64,000 nt of DNA, from assembly GCA_003993805.1 (NCBI GenBank), contig RSEF01000017.1, positions 7,640,473 through 7,704,472 on the forward strand, given 5' to 3'. The notes under the pieces were generated by a model. That model ran no database searches, was not told the DNA's origin, and saw only the letters and a list, made by a program, of their open reading frames with translations. Positions 27,101 to 38,500 of the stretch are shown piece after piece. How positions within the stretch are numbered: position 1 is the first letter of the stretch; each line of letters starts with the position of its first letter. The stretch comes from Himantopus leucocephalus. Taxonomy: Eukaryota; Chordata; Aves; Charadriiformes; Recurvirostridae. The translations under genes and the position numbers were made by a program.

Positions 27101-29301
27101 GACGTGCCACCTTGATGCACGAGGCTGAACAATGTGATCACCGTTCCCCAGAAAGAGGGGAACGGCCAAGAGGGGATCCCAGAGGAGAGTTTCAGGCTGG
27201 AAGACAGAATTCAATACTAGGACTCGGCTGTCCTTCAGCAGCACGTGTGCGCTCAGGACATTGCCTGCCAAAGACCCTTATCCCAGCGAGGGCTCTGGGG
27301 TAGCAACCAGCCAGGAAAACAGGGCTGGGAGGGAGCTAAGTGTTAGGATGAGACAATGAGATTAAGCCTGATAGGAATTTGGCCTGATAGGTTTTATTAG
27401 GAGCACTCGCAGCCCTGGGGCTCTTCAGGGCTTGGGAAACCCCCTCCCTGGCTCCAGCCACAGCATCAGCCCAGGTTTACTTATCAGCTGTGTGTCAGAG
27501 GGAAGCGTGAGCTGCTTCGCTGCAGTCGCCACGCAGAGCAGGGGAAGCGCAGCAGCGCTGGGTTTGCTGCCCAGAGCCGCTACAGCACAACGGCTGCTCA
27601 GGATCTGTGGGCAGCCGCTGCCCGTGCTATCTGCAGCTTGATTTCTCTCCGCTCAAATCCCTTCTCCCAGCACCGAGCCAACACATGGGGCAGCAAAGAC
27701 GGGAACAAGCAGCTCCCACCTCTGTCAGCAGAATGTAGCTTGTTTCATTTTTGCCATCCAAACCTCACACAGAGAAAAAGCCTGCCAGAAGCGATGGCTA
27801 CTTAGGGGAGAGATAGGAGCCTGTCCCCTGTGTGGGAGGAAGAAGAGCCCCCAGCCCTGGGGCACAGCAGTGGCACATCAGCAGTGTCTACAGCTCCTAC
27901 CAGCTGAAGGATCCCGTATCCACCCTGTGCCCGAGTGATGCTGGAGGACAGCTCTGCAGGAGCAGAAACTGCAGCAATAGGTACAACACACTCCCTTCCT
28001 CCCCAACCCAAGGGTCAACACTGCCTTGGCTATGGGGGACACCTTAGACCCACCTATGCGCCTCCTTGGCACAGGGAGCCATGCCTGCCTTCCAACACCA
28101 GGCTTCAAAGGCTCCTTTTTAAGCCAAGTCCTCTTATTCTACAACTTATTCCACAGCACCTCTTTTCCCACTCATTCCGCAGCACCTCCTGGTTTCTAAT
28201 CACGTAATTCCCTCTGCAGTGACCTACATAAACTTCACCTCCACTGCCTCACCCCTGCGTGGAGGAATATATTGGCACTTTTCACTGCCCAGTCAATGCG
28301 AGGGCAAGGCAAGCCTACTGTCTCCTCCAGGCTTTCATCTTGGGCAGCTTTTGGATTTTTCCACCTGTACTGGCTATATCAGCAAGTGACCACCAAACCC
28401 ACCCAGAAATGACCTTAGAAATCCCACCGTTGATTGTTTCAAGGTTAAAACCTTCTTTCCACCCTCAGAACTGCTCTTGGCTGGGAGGGATGCCAATGGA
28501 GCTGCCCCTGCAGGCCATGCCAAGCAAGGGACGGGGCAAGCCCGAAGCCCTGGGGAAAGGACCTTGCCTGACCCCAGCATGAAGGGCACGAAGCCCAGCG
28601 TACTTTGCACTAACCCAGGAGCTGCCATTCCCCCTGCCCAAGGCTTGTGGGACATCCAACCGTCCTGGGCTCCCCATTCACCCGCTACAATTAAAAATGA
28701 GAAAGGCTTGAGTCAGCTCTTCTGAGCAGCAGATGCTCCTCACTCCTGGAAAAAGAGACTGAAGTGCTCAGTAGGGGAGGTTGAAGCCCTCCGGGAGAAC
28801 AGGAGCTCCTATTCTTGCTGGAGCACGTTCCCCAAGGACCTTTGGTGGCAGCCGACCACCGAGCACCCACAGCCCTCGGACCCGCGGGGCGCTGGAGGGG
28901 GACGAGCCGCCTGCGGGGACAACACCGCGGGCNGGAGAGCAGCCCCCCCCCCCCCCGCAGGGCCACCGCCTGCCCCCTCCGCCCGGCCTCCCCTCCGAGG
29001 GGGGCACAGACAAACAGGGCGGGGGGTGGCATCTCCACCTGCCCCTGCCTTCTCCCCCACCCGCCACCGCCGCCCCCATCCCCGCCGGCCGTCGGGTCAG
29101 CCCCGGCGCGGCCGCCCCCATCCCCATCCCCATCCCGCCCCCCGGAGCCCCCCGCGGGGCCGCCCCCGCAAGGCTCGGCTCGGCTCGGGTCTGGAGGAGG
29201 GGGGGGGGCGGCCCCAGCCCCACCTTGTTGATCTCCTCCAGCCGCCCGTCCTGCGGCGCCCGTCGCAGCCCCCCGCCGCTCGGCCGGCGCGGAGCCGCCA
29301 T
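18080..29301 (-). CDS. AIF1L: AIF1L, allograft inflammatory factor 1-like (EF-hand actin-bundling protein)
   Basis: Cytosolic AIF1/IBA1 family protein; family members bundle F-actin and act in ruffles and podocyte or muscle cells. Five exons (18080-18167, 19867-20029, 21212-21253, 24259-24325, 29224-29301) splice in frame to 145 aa, against 150 in human. The EF-hand 1 loop is D55-L-N-N-Q-G-E-I-D-L-M-S66; as in the family, position 12 is not the usual Glu. The second, degenerate EF-hand is around [16 protein letters not shown]. The C-terminus is [11 protein letters not shown], as in human. The first 13 residues differ: instead of MSGELSNRFQ plus GGKAFGLLKA, a single GC-rich exon gives [13 protein letters not shown] then [13 protein letters not shown]. 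The start was chosen as the only ATG in frame with the conserved EINK end. An alternative upstream first exon cannot be ruled out. Confidence 0.95.
19867..20029 (-). CDS. AIF1L: AIF1L EF-hand 2 exon
   Basis: 163 nt, residues 63-116: [55 protein letters not shown]. Acceptor TTGCAG, donor GTGAGT. Confidence 0.97.
21212..21253 (-). CDS. AIF1L: AIF1L EF-hand 1 exon
   Basis: 42-nt exon for [14 protein letters not shown], the first half of EF-hand 1. Acceptor TTCCAG, donor GTGAGT. It is the short exon conserved in the AIF1 family. Confidence 0.95.
24259..24325 (-). CDS. AIF1L: AIF1L exon encoding [13 protein letters not shown]
   Basis: 67 nt, residues 27-48, matching human [22 protein letters not shown]. 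Acceptor TTGTAG, donor GTGAGA, phase 1 at the end. Confidence 0.95.
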
Positions 29302-29760
29302 CTCCCGGAGCCGCCCCCGCGCCCGCCGCCGTCTTAAGTAGGGGCGGGCAGGGCCGGGCGGTGCGGGCCCTCCGCCCCCGCCGTTAACCCCTTCCCCGCC
29401 CCGGGCTGCTCCTGCCGGGGGGGTGGTGGGGGCCGAGCCTGGTGCCCCCGCCCGTCGGGCTCTTGCTGGAGACCTGCAAAGTCCGGAGGGAGGTGGGGAA
29501 GCCGCGGCGCGGCCCCGCTCCCCGCGGCCGAGCGCCCCCCCCGACGGGAGGGACGGGAAGGGACAGTCTCCCTCTAGCGCCCACCGCCCACGGGGGCACC
29601 CACGGGAGCTCCGGAGTCAGCCCGGGGGGGGGGGTGCACCCCCGCCCCCCGCGCCGCCGCCTCGGGGGTCCCCGCTCGGGTCCCCAGCGCGGGTGGCGGG
29701 GACGGGTTTGCCCGGTGCTGTTTGGGGGCGGCTCCGTGGTGCGATAAAGCACAACCGCTT
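28830..29760 (-). promoter_or_regulatory. AIF1L: AIF1L CpG-island promoter
   Basis: About 900 bases of very CpG- and C-rich sequence around the AIF1L first exon, with GC boxes (ggggcggg near 29342) and a C(4)AT tandem run near 29118-29136. A single N at 28933 lies beside a poly-C run. No TATA box close to the ATG. Confidence 0.65.
29224..29301 (-). CDS. AIF1L: AIF1L first coding exon
   Basis: Codons 1-26, ending RLEEINK at a GTGGGG donor in phase 0. [13 protein letters not shown] aligns without gaps to human KARQERRLAEINR. The amino-terminal part is diverged, so the start is less sure than the rest. Confidence 0.75.
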
Positions 29761-29775
29761 GCAAGTCAGAGAGCC

Positions 29776-30150
29776 GTTATGGTTGGAAGAGACCTTCAAC
29801 ATCACCGAGTCCAACCATCAGCCCGGGACTGCCAAGTTCCCACTAAACCACGTCCCGCAGCACCACGTCTTTTAAACACCTCCAGGGATGGCGACACAGC
29901 CACTTCCCTGGGCAGCCCGTTCCAAAGCTCGACAACCCTTTCAGTGAAGAAATTTTTCCTGATATCCAGTATAAGCCCCCACACCACCACCCCGGCGCAA
30001 CTTGAGGCCGTTTCCTCTTGTCCTATTGCCTGTTACTTGGGAGAAGAGACAGACCCCCAATGCGCTACATCCTCCTTTCAGGTAGTTGTAGAGAGCGGTG
30101 AGGTCTCCCCTCAGCCTCCTTTTCTCCAGGCTGTCAGTGCTGGATGAGCC
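29776..30150 (-). mobile_element. CR1 LINE 3' fragment
   Basis: Runs from tatggttggaagagacc through the segment corresponding to the CR1 3' region (bagged by the minus-strand reading [19 protein letters not shown] and [15 protein letters not shown]). This is the avian CR1 consensus in minus orientation, truncated at the 5' end. No intact reverse transcriptase. It separates the AIF1L promoter from the LAMC3 3' end. Confidence 0.85.
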
Positions 30151-32336
30151 CTGGAGCACGAGCAGCAGGACAAGGCATCTACCGCAGGACAGACAGGATC
30201 GAACTGATGCGTGTCCTGGCCAGGGTCTAATGGGGGCAGTTGCACTCAGTCCCCTCACTCCCCCCTGCAATCTCAGCTAGACACTGGTTTTTAAAGAGCT
30301 GTACTAAAGTGGTTTTTAGCGGTAAGTGTCGGGCAGTTCCCCACACCGCCCCAGCGCCAGCTGCATTTCAACCCCGGGTGCAGCTCCTCCTGCTCTTTGA
30401 GAAAGCAGCAAGCGCAGGTACAGCGTGTGCCCCTCCTGCTGCCATGCACTCAGGCGGATGGGCAGTTATGTATTATATTAACAATTTTTAATGGATACAG
30501 CTCTAGGCAGGTGTCACCAGCTAAAAAAGCAGAGTTCCAGGGAGAGCAGGAGGGAGGATGAACCGCATCTTCAGCAGCAGGCACAAGGCAGAGGCTTGAC
30601 ATTTCTGTAACAGCAGCAAATTTGTGTCTTGATTGGAGACGTATAATTGTCTTCCCAGGGAGATGGTAAGTGGCTGTGGCTCCCTGCCTCTCCGCCAAGC
30701 CGAATCACGCTGTGCTCTCACTGCTGCATGGTTTTGCTTTTGCCGACCTGTCCTCGGGCAGCGAGAGGGGACCCCATGCCACTACACTCCTGCAGCCCTG
30801 CAGCTCTGGCACCCCACTCTTTGGGCAGCTTTTGTGCAGAATCGGGAGGGAGATGGGTTTGTTCATCGTGGGAAAATCCTGTGTCGCATCCAGACCACTG
30901 GACCCACCAGAGATGATACTGGGGGTATCCAATGTCTACGGCAGCAGTTTTACATATAGCGTTACAAAAGACTTCAGCAAACCTGATTTCCAGCGCTGTG
31001 AGCAGAACAGCACAGGTAAAACAGGTTAAAAAGTGACGTGGGCTCCAGCCTGGGGACATGTCTCTGGTCTTATGGGAGTGACTTCAACTGCTACCTGGTG
31101 TCACAGCACAGCCAGCACAGCGTGGGCTGAACAAGGACCTGGCTCTGCCACCCGCGTGGCCCCACAGGCCAGCCCGCATGGGAGCACGGGGTGAACGCAC
31201 ATGCCTTTCCTTTAAAGGCGATCCAGCCGCCGACCTCTGCCACCCAGTGGGAGTGACACTGACACTGGCAGGAGCTGGCTGTGTCCAGCTGCTCCCCGTC
31301 CAGCCCGCGCTCGCTGCACAGCCTGGTGCCACCAGCCAGCTCCGCTCCAGAGGGGATGCGTGCGGGTGCTGATGTGGGGCTGTGGGTGATGCAGCTGCGA
31401 GTGTCAGCTCTCCCACCTCCCTGCCCGCTGCACTGCCATGCCGCCCAGCCCTTGGGACTGCCGGCAATCGGGCTGGTTTATAGCCAGACCGGGTGACATC
31501 CAGTGAGCCAAGCGCAGCTGGGACAGGACACAAAGACCAGAGCTGTGGGCAGCGGCAACCTTGCGCTACCCTGGAGCAGGGGAACAGCAGGAGCAGAGCT
31601 GCTCTTACCCTGCAGCAGGCCAAGGATGCCCCATCTGCCTGCCAGGAGCTGGTTAAGAGTCCAGCTTTGCTTCTGCTTGGCCCCAGTTTAGCCCTTCCTG
31701 CTGCGAGCTCCCTTCTCCTGGGGAGCAGGCAAGCTGCGTGCCCTCGGGTGAGCAGCTCTCTGCCTGGCTTCACTGGGATTCACCTCAGCACCCCTGTGAC
31801 CACAGCACGTGAGCATCACACCGCGGGGTGCTGTGCAACAGAACCAGCTTCCAGCATGCGCGCAACAGCATCTCTCATCTCCCAGGGAAGGAGGGACCGC
31901 CGGGTGTGACAGCTGTGGTACATTACATACTTGATAAGCTGTCCCTCCCTGGTGTGCTGTGCTGCAGTGGGGAAGGAGGGATGGAGGGACGTGTCTAGCC
32001 TGGAGGAGGTTTGTGGTGGTCCTTTGTTCACTCCATGGTGAGAAACCAACCTTGTGATGGCTCTGTCCCCTGCACAGAAACATCAGTGGTCCCTGGTAGC
32101 TGGTTTTCGCCCTGCCCCGAGGACAGAGCTGGTGGCTGAAGTCACGCTGCAGAATGCTCAGGATGCTGAGCCTGAACTGGTGCAGATAAGGACCTGGGGT
32201 GTGATGCTGTATGGTGGGCGGTGTGAAGAGCAGTTGGAGGGATCGATGCCGGTGAACGCAGGGTGTCCTTCACTCTGCCGTTCCCTGTGCAGGGAGGCGC
32301 AGAGGTGATGGGGCAGCAGCCAGGGACCTGTCACTG
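30151..32336 (-). other. LAMC3: LAMC3 3' flank and probable 3'UTR
   Basis: No further coding exon. The LAMC3 3'UTR presumably occupies part of it; the only plausible minus-strand polyadenylation signal I see is an ATTAAA at 30487-30492, 1.85 kb past the stop, in a locally AT-rich patch. The rest is GC-rich and unremarkable. Confidence 0.45.
30487..30492 (-). terminator. LAMC3: Candidate LAMC3 polyadenylation signal (ATTAAA)
   Basis: Minus-strand ATTAAA, the commonest variant signal, and the only such hexamer noticed between the LAMC3 stop and the CR1 fragment. A nearer non-canonical site cannot be excluded. Confidence 0.35.
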
Positions 32337-32581
32337 TCACTTCGAGCAGCCCTCAGGGAGGCTCCGCAAAATGTCCTCCAGATTCTGCTTGTCAGCCCGG
32401 ATCTCGGCCAAGTCGCTCTCAAATGCCTGGATCTTCTCCCGCTGCCGTGCTGCCTCTTGCTGCAGCAGGCTGAGCTGGCTGGCCAGGGCACCCGGCGTGG
32501 CCAGGCGCAGCCACAGCCGCTCCAGCTCCAGCCGCCCGGCGCTCAGCACCGCCTCCGCCTGCACATCCTGCTCCAGGTTGC
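32337..32581 (-). CDS. LAMC3: LAMC3 exon 28 and stop
   Basis: C-terminal coiled coil: [34 protein letters not shown] at 32337-32339. The last Cys is present; no Glu three residues from the end. Confidence 0.97.
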
Positions 32582-35500
32582 CTGGGCAAGGGGAGAGGAC
32601 ATGGATGAGAGGCAGAGAGCTGGGCAGGAGAGGTTCTGGACACGCTCCAGGGGCTCAGACCCTCGGCACCAGGCAAACTACAGGGAGTGGGTGCAGCAGG
32701 GCGTGGAGGCATTGCAGCTTCCCAGCGATCACAGGTAAGTAAATAGGACCGTGGCTCCAGGCAGGGCCTGGGAACATCTCTCTCTTACAGGTGGGTGATG
32801 ATTTCAACCCCTTTGCAAAACTTGTCAGATGCAAGAAGTTCTGGAACACTCAGAAATGTACCCAGATGATCAAAGCAGGAGGAGCTGGAGCAGAACCAAC
32901 CAGCAAGCGTGGGTGAACCCAGTCCAGCACATCCCTCGGCTCCAGAGGGACTGAGCCCTTGACCCAGCCCTGCTCCTCCTGGAGATGCCGAGGGAGATCA
33001 GTGTCCCCACACCAGGCATGAGCACACACATTCAGCAAGCCCCAATTCATTCTGCACAAGGGCTTTTCTCGAGACATGAGCCCTCAGGGAGTTTTGCTGA
33101 GACCCTGAGCGATCCCAGCCGAAGGGCACCCAGCTCAGCCCGGATGGCCAGCGAGCAGGAGAGCCAGCACCAGCCAGCAGGAGAGCCTTGGGCCCCGACA
33201 GCCTGACCCTTCCCCGGGATCCTGCACCCCGCTCCCGCCCAGGTCTCACCTAGGTTGCTCAGCAGGTCGTTCAGGGTCTCGATGTCCGAGATGAGCGAGC
33301 CCCGGGCTTCCTGGAGACTTTTTGCCATCTCACTCACCTCTGTCCCCACCTTCCAACATAGACAGACACCCAGATCAGGGACGCCATTGACTCTTGGCTG
33401 GACAGGAGAGGGGACAGGATCCCAGGAATATCCCCAAGGCATTTACCATATGGTGGAGCCCGAAAGCTGGGTTGCTCCCTATGCCTTGGGCTGTGGGCAA
33501 AGCCCCTTCCAGGCTCTGGAGGAAACAACCTGCCTGAGGAGACGTGACTCACCCGGTGTGCGTCCTCCAGGTCCCCCCTGAGCTTCTCAGCCGCATGCTG
33601 CTGCCGGGAGAGCTGCTGCTGGGTCTCGTTGGCACGCGAGGCGAGCTGGCGGGCATGCTTGTGGGCCTGCTTACTCTCCTGCAGCACCGCCTGTGCCCTC
33701 TGCAAAGGGATGGAGATGGGGACAGTCACCTGGGGACACAGAGAGGGACTGCGGCTGGCTCCTCGGCTGGAGCCCTGGTTGGGCGCGTCCCCACGGTCTG
33801 CACGCAGACAAGGGTGGGCTGTGCTGGAGGGGCGGCAGAAGCTGTATTTGGGAGCTCCGCAGCCCTGCCCTGCAACAGCCTGGGCTCTGCCTGTGATGGC
33901 TGCCAGCCCGGCCGTGGGCTCCCCGCACCCCACATCCCTCCGCTCGGACCTTGGCGCTCTCCCCAGAGACTTGCTCAGCCTCTCCAGCCGTCCTCTGGGC
34001 TGTGGTGGAGATGGACAAGGAGTTTCCCAGGGTCTTCTCTGCCTGCTTAATCTTCCTTTGGGCCTCCACCATCACCTTGTCCCGCACAAGTGCCATCCTC
34101 CTGCTCAGGGCAGTCTGGCCCTTCCGATGCCCCAGCACCTTCCTCATGCCTGCGGGGACAACCCGGCTGTTACCGACCTGTCCCTTTCTCCCCTTGGCAC
34201 CCGGAGCCAGTGTGATGAGAGCCGAGCTGTGGCCAGATGTGCTCTGGCCAGTGCCTTTTACCTTCCAAGCTGGCCAGGAGGGACTCTGCATCGGAGAGCA
34301 CGGCTTTTCCACGTGAGATAGCCGAGGTGGCCGTGCCGTGGGCAGAGCCAGCCCGGTCCCGCAGCTGGGGAGAGGGGAGCAGGGGTGAGGCTGGTGAGGG
34401 GGGAAAGAGCTGCACCCAGCTGGGAAATGTGGGACCGAGCCCGCTCCCGCTTGGTGGGCGAGCTCCTTGGGAGATTCGGGAGCCTGAGGGGAGATGTCTC
34501 CCAAGACATCCACTCCCGCCCCCCTGGCTGCAGGCATGGTCCCTTCTTCGGTCACTGGAGCAGCGGGCAGGGGGACTCACCCACCCCCCTGTGCCCTGGG
34601 TGGGAGGCGGGAGAGGGATGCACCCGGCATGCCCACAGCTCCAGCTGGAACAGCAGGTCCCCGTCACAGGGACACCCCACGCAAGTGAGCTGCAATTACC
34701 TGCTCAAAGCCGCGAGTCCTCCGCAGCTCCTGGTGCAATCCGGCTGCCAGAGCACGGGACGTGTCGACAGCCTGCCGAGCCGATGGCTCCTGCGCCTCTG
34801 CTGCCTGCTCCAGCGCTGCCAGGTCCTGTGCCAGGGCTCCCGCCTGCACTGGCAGCGCCTGCTGCGGGGTCAGGGATGCCAAAGGCTCCATGAGAGCATC
34901 TCCCAGCGCGGGAGGCAGCGCTGCCCAACGGGTAAAGCAGGGGATAGGGATGCAAGCAGGAGCCTTAGCTTGGACGCTGCTCACCTGCCTCAGTGCAGCC
35001 ACCTGCAGAAGTTTCTCGGCCATGTCTGCGTTTGCCTGCTGCACGGCTGCGAAAGCTCTCCTGGCCTCCGCTGCCACCTCCGCCACGCCAGCGCCCAGCT
35101 CCTCCTGCGCCCGCTGGACTTCCTCGTATCTATGTGGACAGAACGCCGTGGTCACCCAGTGCACGCCAGTCGCTCAAAGGATAGAGATGACAGCTTGGGA
35201 CCTGGCCCCAGACATGGATGTCAGGGGAAACGCTGGGGGAAAGGGCCCGAAACACCCCCAGCGCAGAGCACTCCAGCTCTCCTCTTCGCAGCACACTGGT
35301 CCAATGAATTTGACAGGACTCTGTCATGTCCCTGTTGGGCAGGTGCCAGACCACCGTGACTGAATCCTGTGAAAGGGACCTGGCCAGAGGCAAGGGGCTG
35401 CCGTCCCCTCCCGCCCCCTCCTTGCTGCCAGCCCCTCACCCGGTCTCCAGCTCACGCTGCGCATCCCGTGTCGCATTCCCCTCCAGCAGGCTCCGCAGGA

Positions 35501-38500
35501 GCTGGGAGCTGGCGTTGGAGGCACGCAGGGCTCTCCCGACCACTGCCTCCACCTGCGCCATGGCATCCTTGTGGCTGCAGGGACAAGGGCACCCAGAGAG
35601 ATGACATTAGGATTGGCCTCCTGGGACAGGAGCGGTCATCCTGCACCCCCAGCCAGGCAGGCAGCCTCCTCCGCCTGTGCATGCCGGCATCCCACTTGCA
35701 AGCGTACCTCTCAGCCAGTGCCCGTGCCTCCAGTGCCCAGCGGCTCCAGTTCGTGGGCTGCTGAGGGATTTCCTGAGGAATCTCCTTAAAATGCAAACAG
35801 CAGCAGTGAGACCCCAGCGGGGAGCAGGGACGCCCGGACCCCACCAGCCCAGCACCGACGAGAACGTCCCGAAGGGCTGGAGGAGGTTTGCAAACAGGAG
35901 TGAGCAAGGGAAATAGCTCCTCTTGACTCAGCTGCAAGGAGGGCTATACCCACGCAGACCCCAGGCTTTCCCACTCACCCACGGTGCTGGTCACGACCCA
36001 TCCCACCAGTCCTGCACATCCCACTGCCCCCCAGGATGGCCACCAGCTCCCCTGGGAACCTGGGGCCGGCAGGAGCCCGCACCGTGGTAGCCAGAGTGTC
36101 CGCAGCGTGCAGGATCTCCTGCTGCACCGACTGCAGCGTTGTCCCGATCTCCGACAGCAGGATGCAGGTCTTGGGGAGTCCGTGGCCGGAGCAGCCGGTG
36201 GCCCAGCTGGCATTGCTGAGGCGGCCCCGCGCGGTGCCCAGCGCCCCTGCCAGCCGTCCCACTTGTGCCAAGAGGGCAGCCCGGGCACCTGCAGGCAGCA
36301 CAAGCAGCTGCTGGTTGCCCACAGAGGTGCTCAGGGGTCCCCCCTTGCCTGTGGGGCTGCCCCATGGCCGAGCACCCCCCCTTCTGCCTGCTAATGTAAG
36401 GGCAAGACAGTCCCCGCCGGGTGCTCAGGAGGGACCCAGGGATGCAGCACCCATAGGGCACCCTGTGTGCCATTGCTCAGCCCCCAGAAATGCCCATCCC
36501 CGGTGGCTCCAAAACCTCCCGGGTGCAAGCATCCCAGCGGTGCTCTGTCCCACACAAAAAGGCTGTTGTCCCCCTCCTGGTCACCCCATCGCCCATGCTG
36601 AGACCAGTGGGACCTCCTTGCACCCACCCAGCGTGTCACAGCACTCTGAGGGAGCAGAGGGTCCCCCAAAGGGTGACATGGGGCTCCCTCCACGGTGGAG
36701 GGAGGGGGTCTCCCCCGTACCTTGCAGGAGGTGAGGGCTGGGCAGCCCGTCCCCCCGGGGCGCATCTCCCAGCATGGGGGACTGGCCCGAGTGGGCGTCA
36801 CAGCCTGGGTTTTGCAGCCATTCCTCCATCTCCTGCAGCCTGACCTTCAGCCGGTCAGCCTGTGGGTGAGACATGGGGGGGGACACGGGCGGTCGGTGAG
36901 GCAGCGTGGGGGCCAGGGCGCTGCACCCACCTCGGCGGGGCACGGGCTGTACCTCATCCTTCACCAGCCCGTAGCAGGCAGGACACTGCTGGCAGCGGGA
37001 GCTCGGCGGGTCGGGAAAGAAGTTGGCTTGGCACCGGTCGCACTTGTAGCCCACGAAGCCGGGGCGGCAGAGGCAGGTGCTGTTCTCGTGGCACTGCGGG
37101 GTGACGGAGCCCAGCGGGGAGCAGTTGCAGGCTGCAACGATGTCAGAAAGGTGTCACGCCGTGGCCGCCAGCCCCAATTTTGGGACCGAGGCGCAGTCCC
37201 CATCCCTGTTACCTCGGCAGCCCCTGGCTGAGAAGCCGAAGAAGCCGTGGTGGCATCGGTCGCATTGCTTCCCCGTGACACCCGGCTGGCAGGAGCACTG
37301 CCCCGTCAGTGCGTGGCACCCACTCTCCCGTGACCCCGTTGGGTGGCACTCGCAGCTGGCACCAAGGGGTGGAAGAAGGTGGTGAGCGAGCAACGCACGC
37401 AAAGAGCAGAGACCAGGGCTGGTGACGCGGAGCCACCGCTGTCCCCTTGCAGCCCCACGCCGTGCCCCACGTACCTCTTGCACCCCACGGCAGGCTGCAG
37501 GCCGTAGTAGCCGGGCTGGCAGAGCCCGCAGGCTCTGCCCGTCACGTGCGGGAGGCAGCTGCACTGGCCCGTGCCGGGATCGCAGCCCTCCTGCCCCGGG
37601 GCTGAGCCGTCAGGGTTGCAATCACAAGCTATGGGAGACAAAATCCCGCTTACATCCCGGCATGGGGCTGTGGGAATGAGGCACTGGGGCTGAGCCCGTC
37701 CCAACGTGGAGGGCTGCATCCCCCCATCAAACAGGGCTCTGAGAGGCTGAGCCCCTGCAGACCAGGGTATCTCCAGGGAAGGACGGCAGTGGAGAGAGGG
37801 AGCAAAGGCCATTCCTGAGTGTTTGGGGCCAACCTGGATCATCCATCAGTCCCTAAACGCGCTGGGCATCCCCCTTCCACCCTCTGCCTCCACTGCTGGG
37901 AAGATTTTGGCTGCGGTGGGACCCAGGGGAGCAGGGCCAGCCCCCGGGGCCGTACGTACGTGCACACTTCCCAGCGGGGTCGGGAGCCAGAGCATCCCCG
38001 TAGAAGCCCGACCGACACCTCTCGCAGTGCTCGCCCGTCGTGTTGTACAGGCAACGCAGGCACCGGCCGGACACGGGGTCGCAGTTCCCCACGGCGTTGA
38101 GATCCACGTTCCCGTGACACTGGCAGGGGACGCAGGGATGCACGGGGCCCCTCTGCCCCAGGGGATCCCCGAAAAACCCATCGTCGCAGAGCTCGCAGCG
38201 TTTTCCTGGGGAAGGCGAAAAGGTGGGGAGTGTCCGGCTGTGCCAGTGCTGCCCATGGCCCCTTTACCCACCCACCCACAGCCTCACCTCTCTGCCCCGG
38301 GGGGCAGTGGGTGCAGACCACCTCCCCGCTGCCGGGCATCTCGGTGCAGGGCGAGCGGCCGGGGCAGGGGCACGGCTTGCAGTCATCGAAGCGCCCTACA
38401 AAGGGGTTGCCGTAAAACCCAGGGCTGCAGCGCTCGCAGGAAGGACCTTCTGTATTGTGCAAGCACCGGCAGTGTCCTGCGAGGAGGAAAACAGAGATGA

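Noticed and set aside
29776..30150. Minus-strand peptide-like frame in the CR1 fragment as a gene
   Set aside because: It is the translated tail of a truncated LINE, not a host gene.
34385..35359. Long plus-strand open frame (324 codons) opposite LAMC3 exons 22-24
   Set aside because: It is antisense to GC-rich coiled-coil exons, spans LAMC3 introns and exons alike, and resembles no family.
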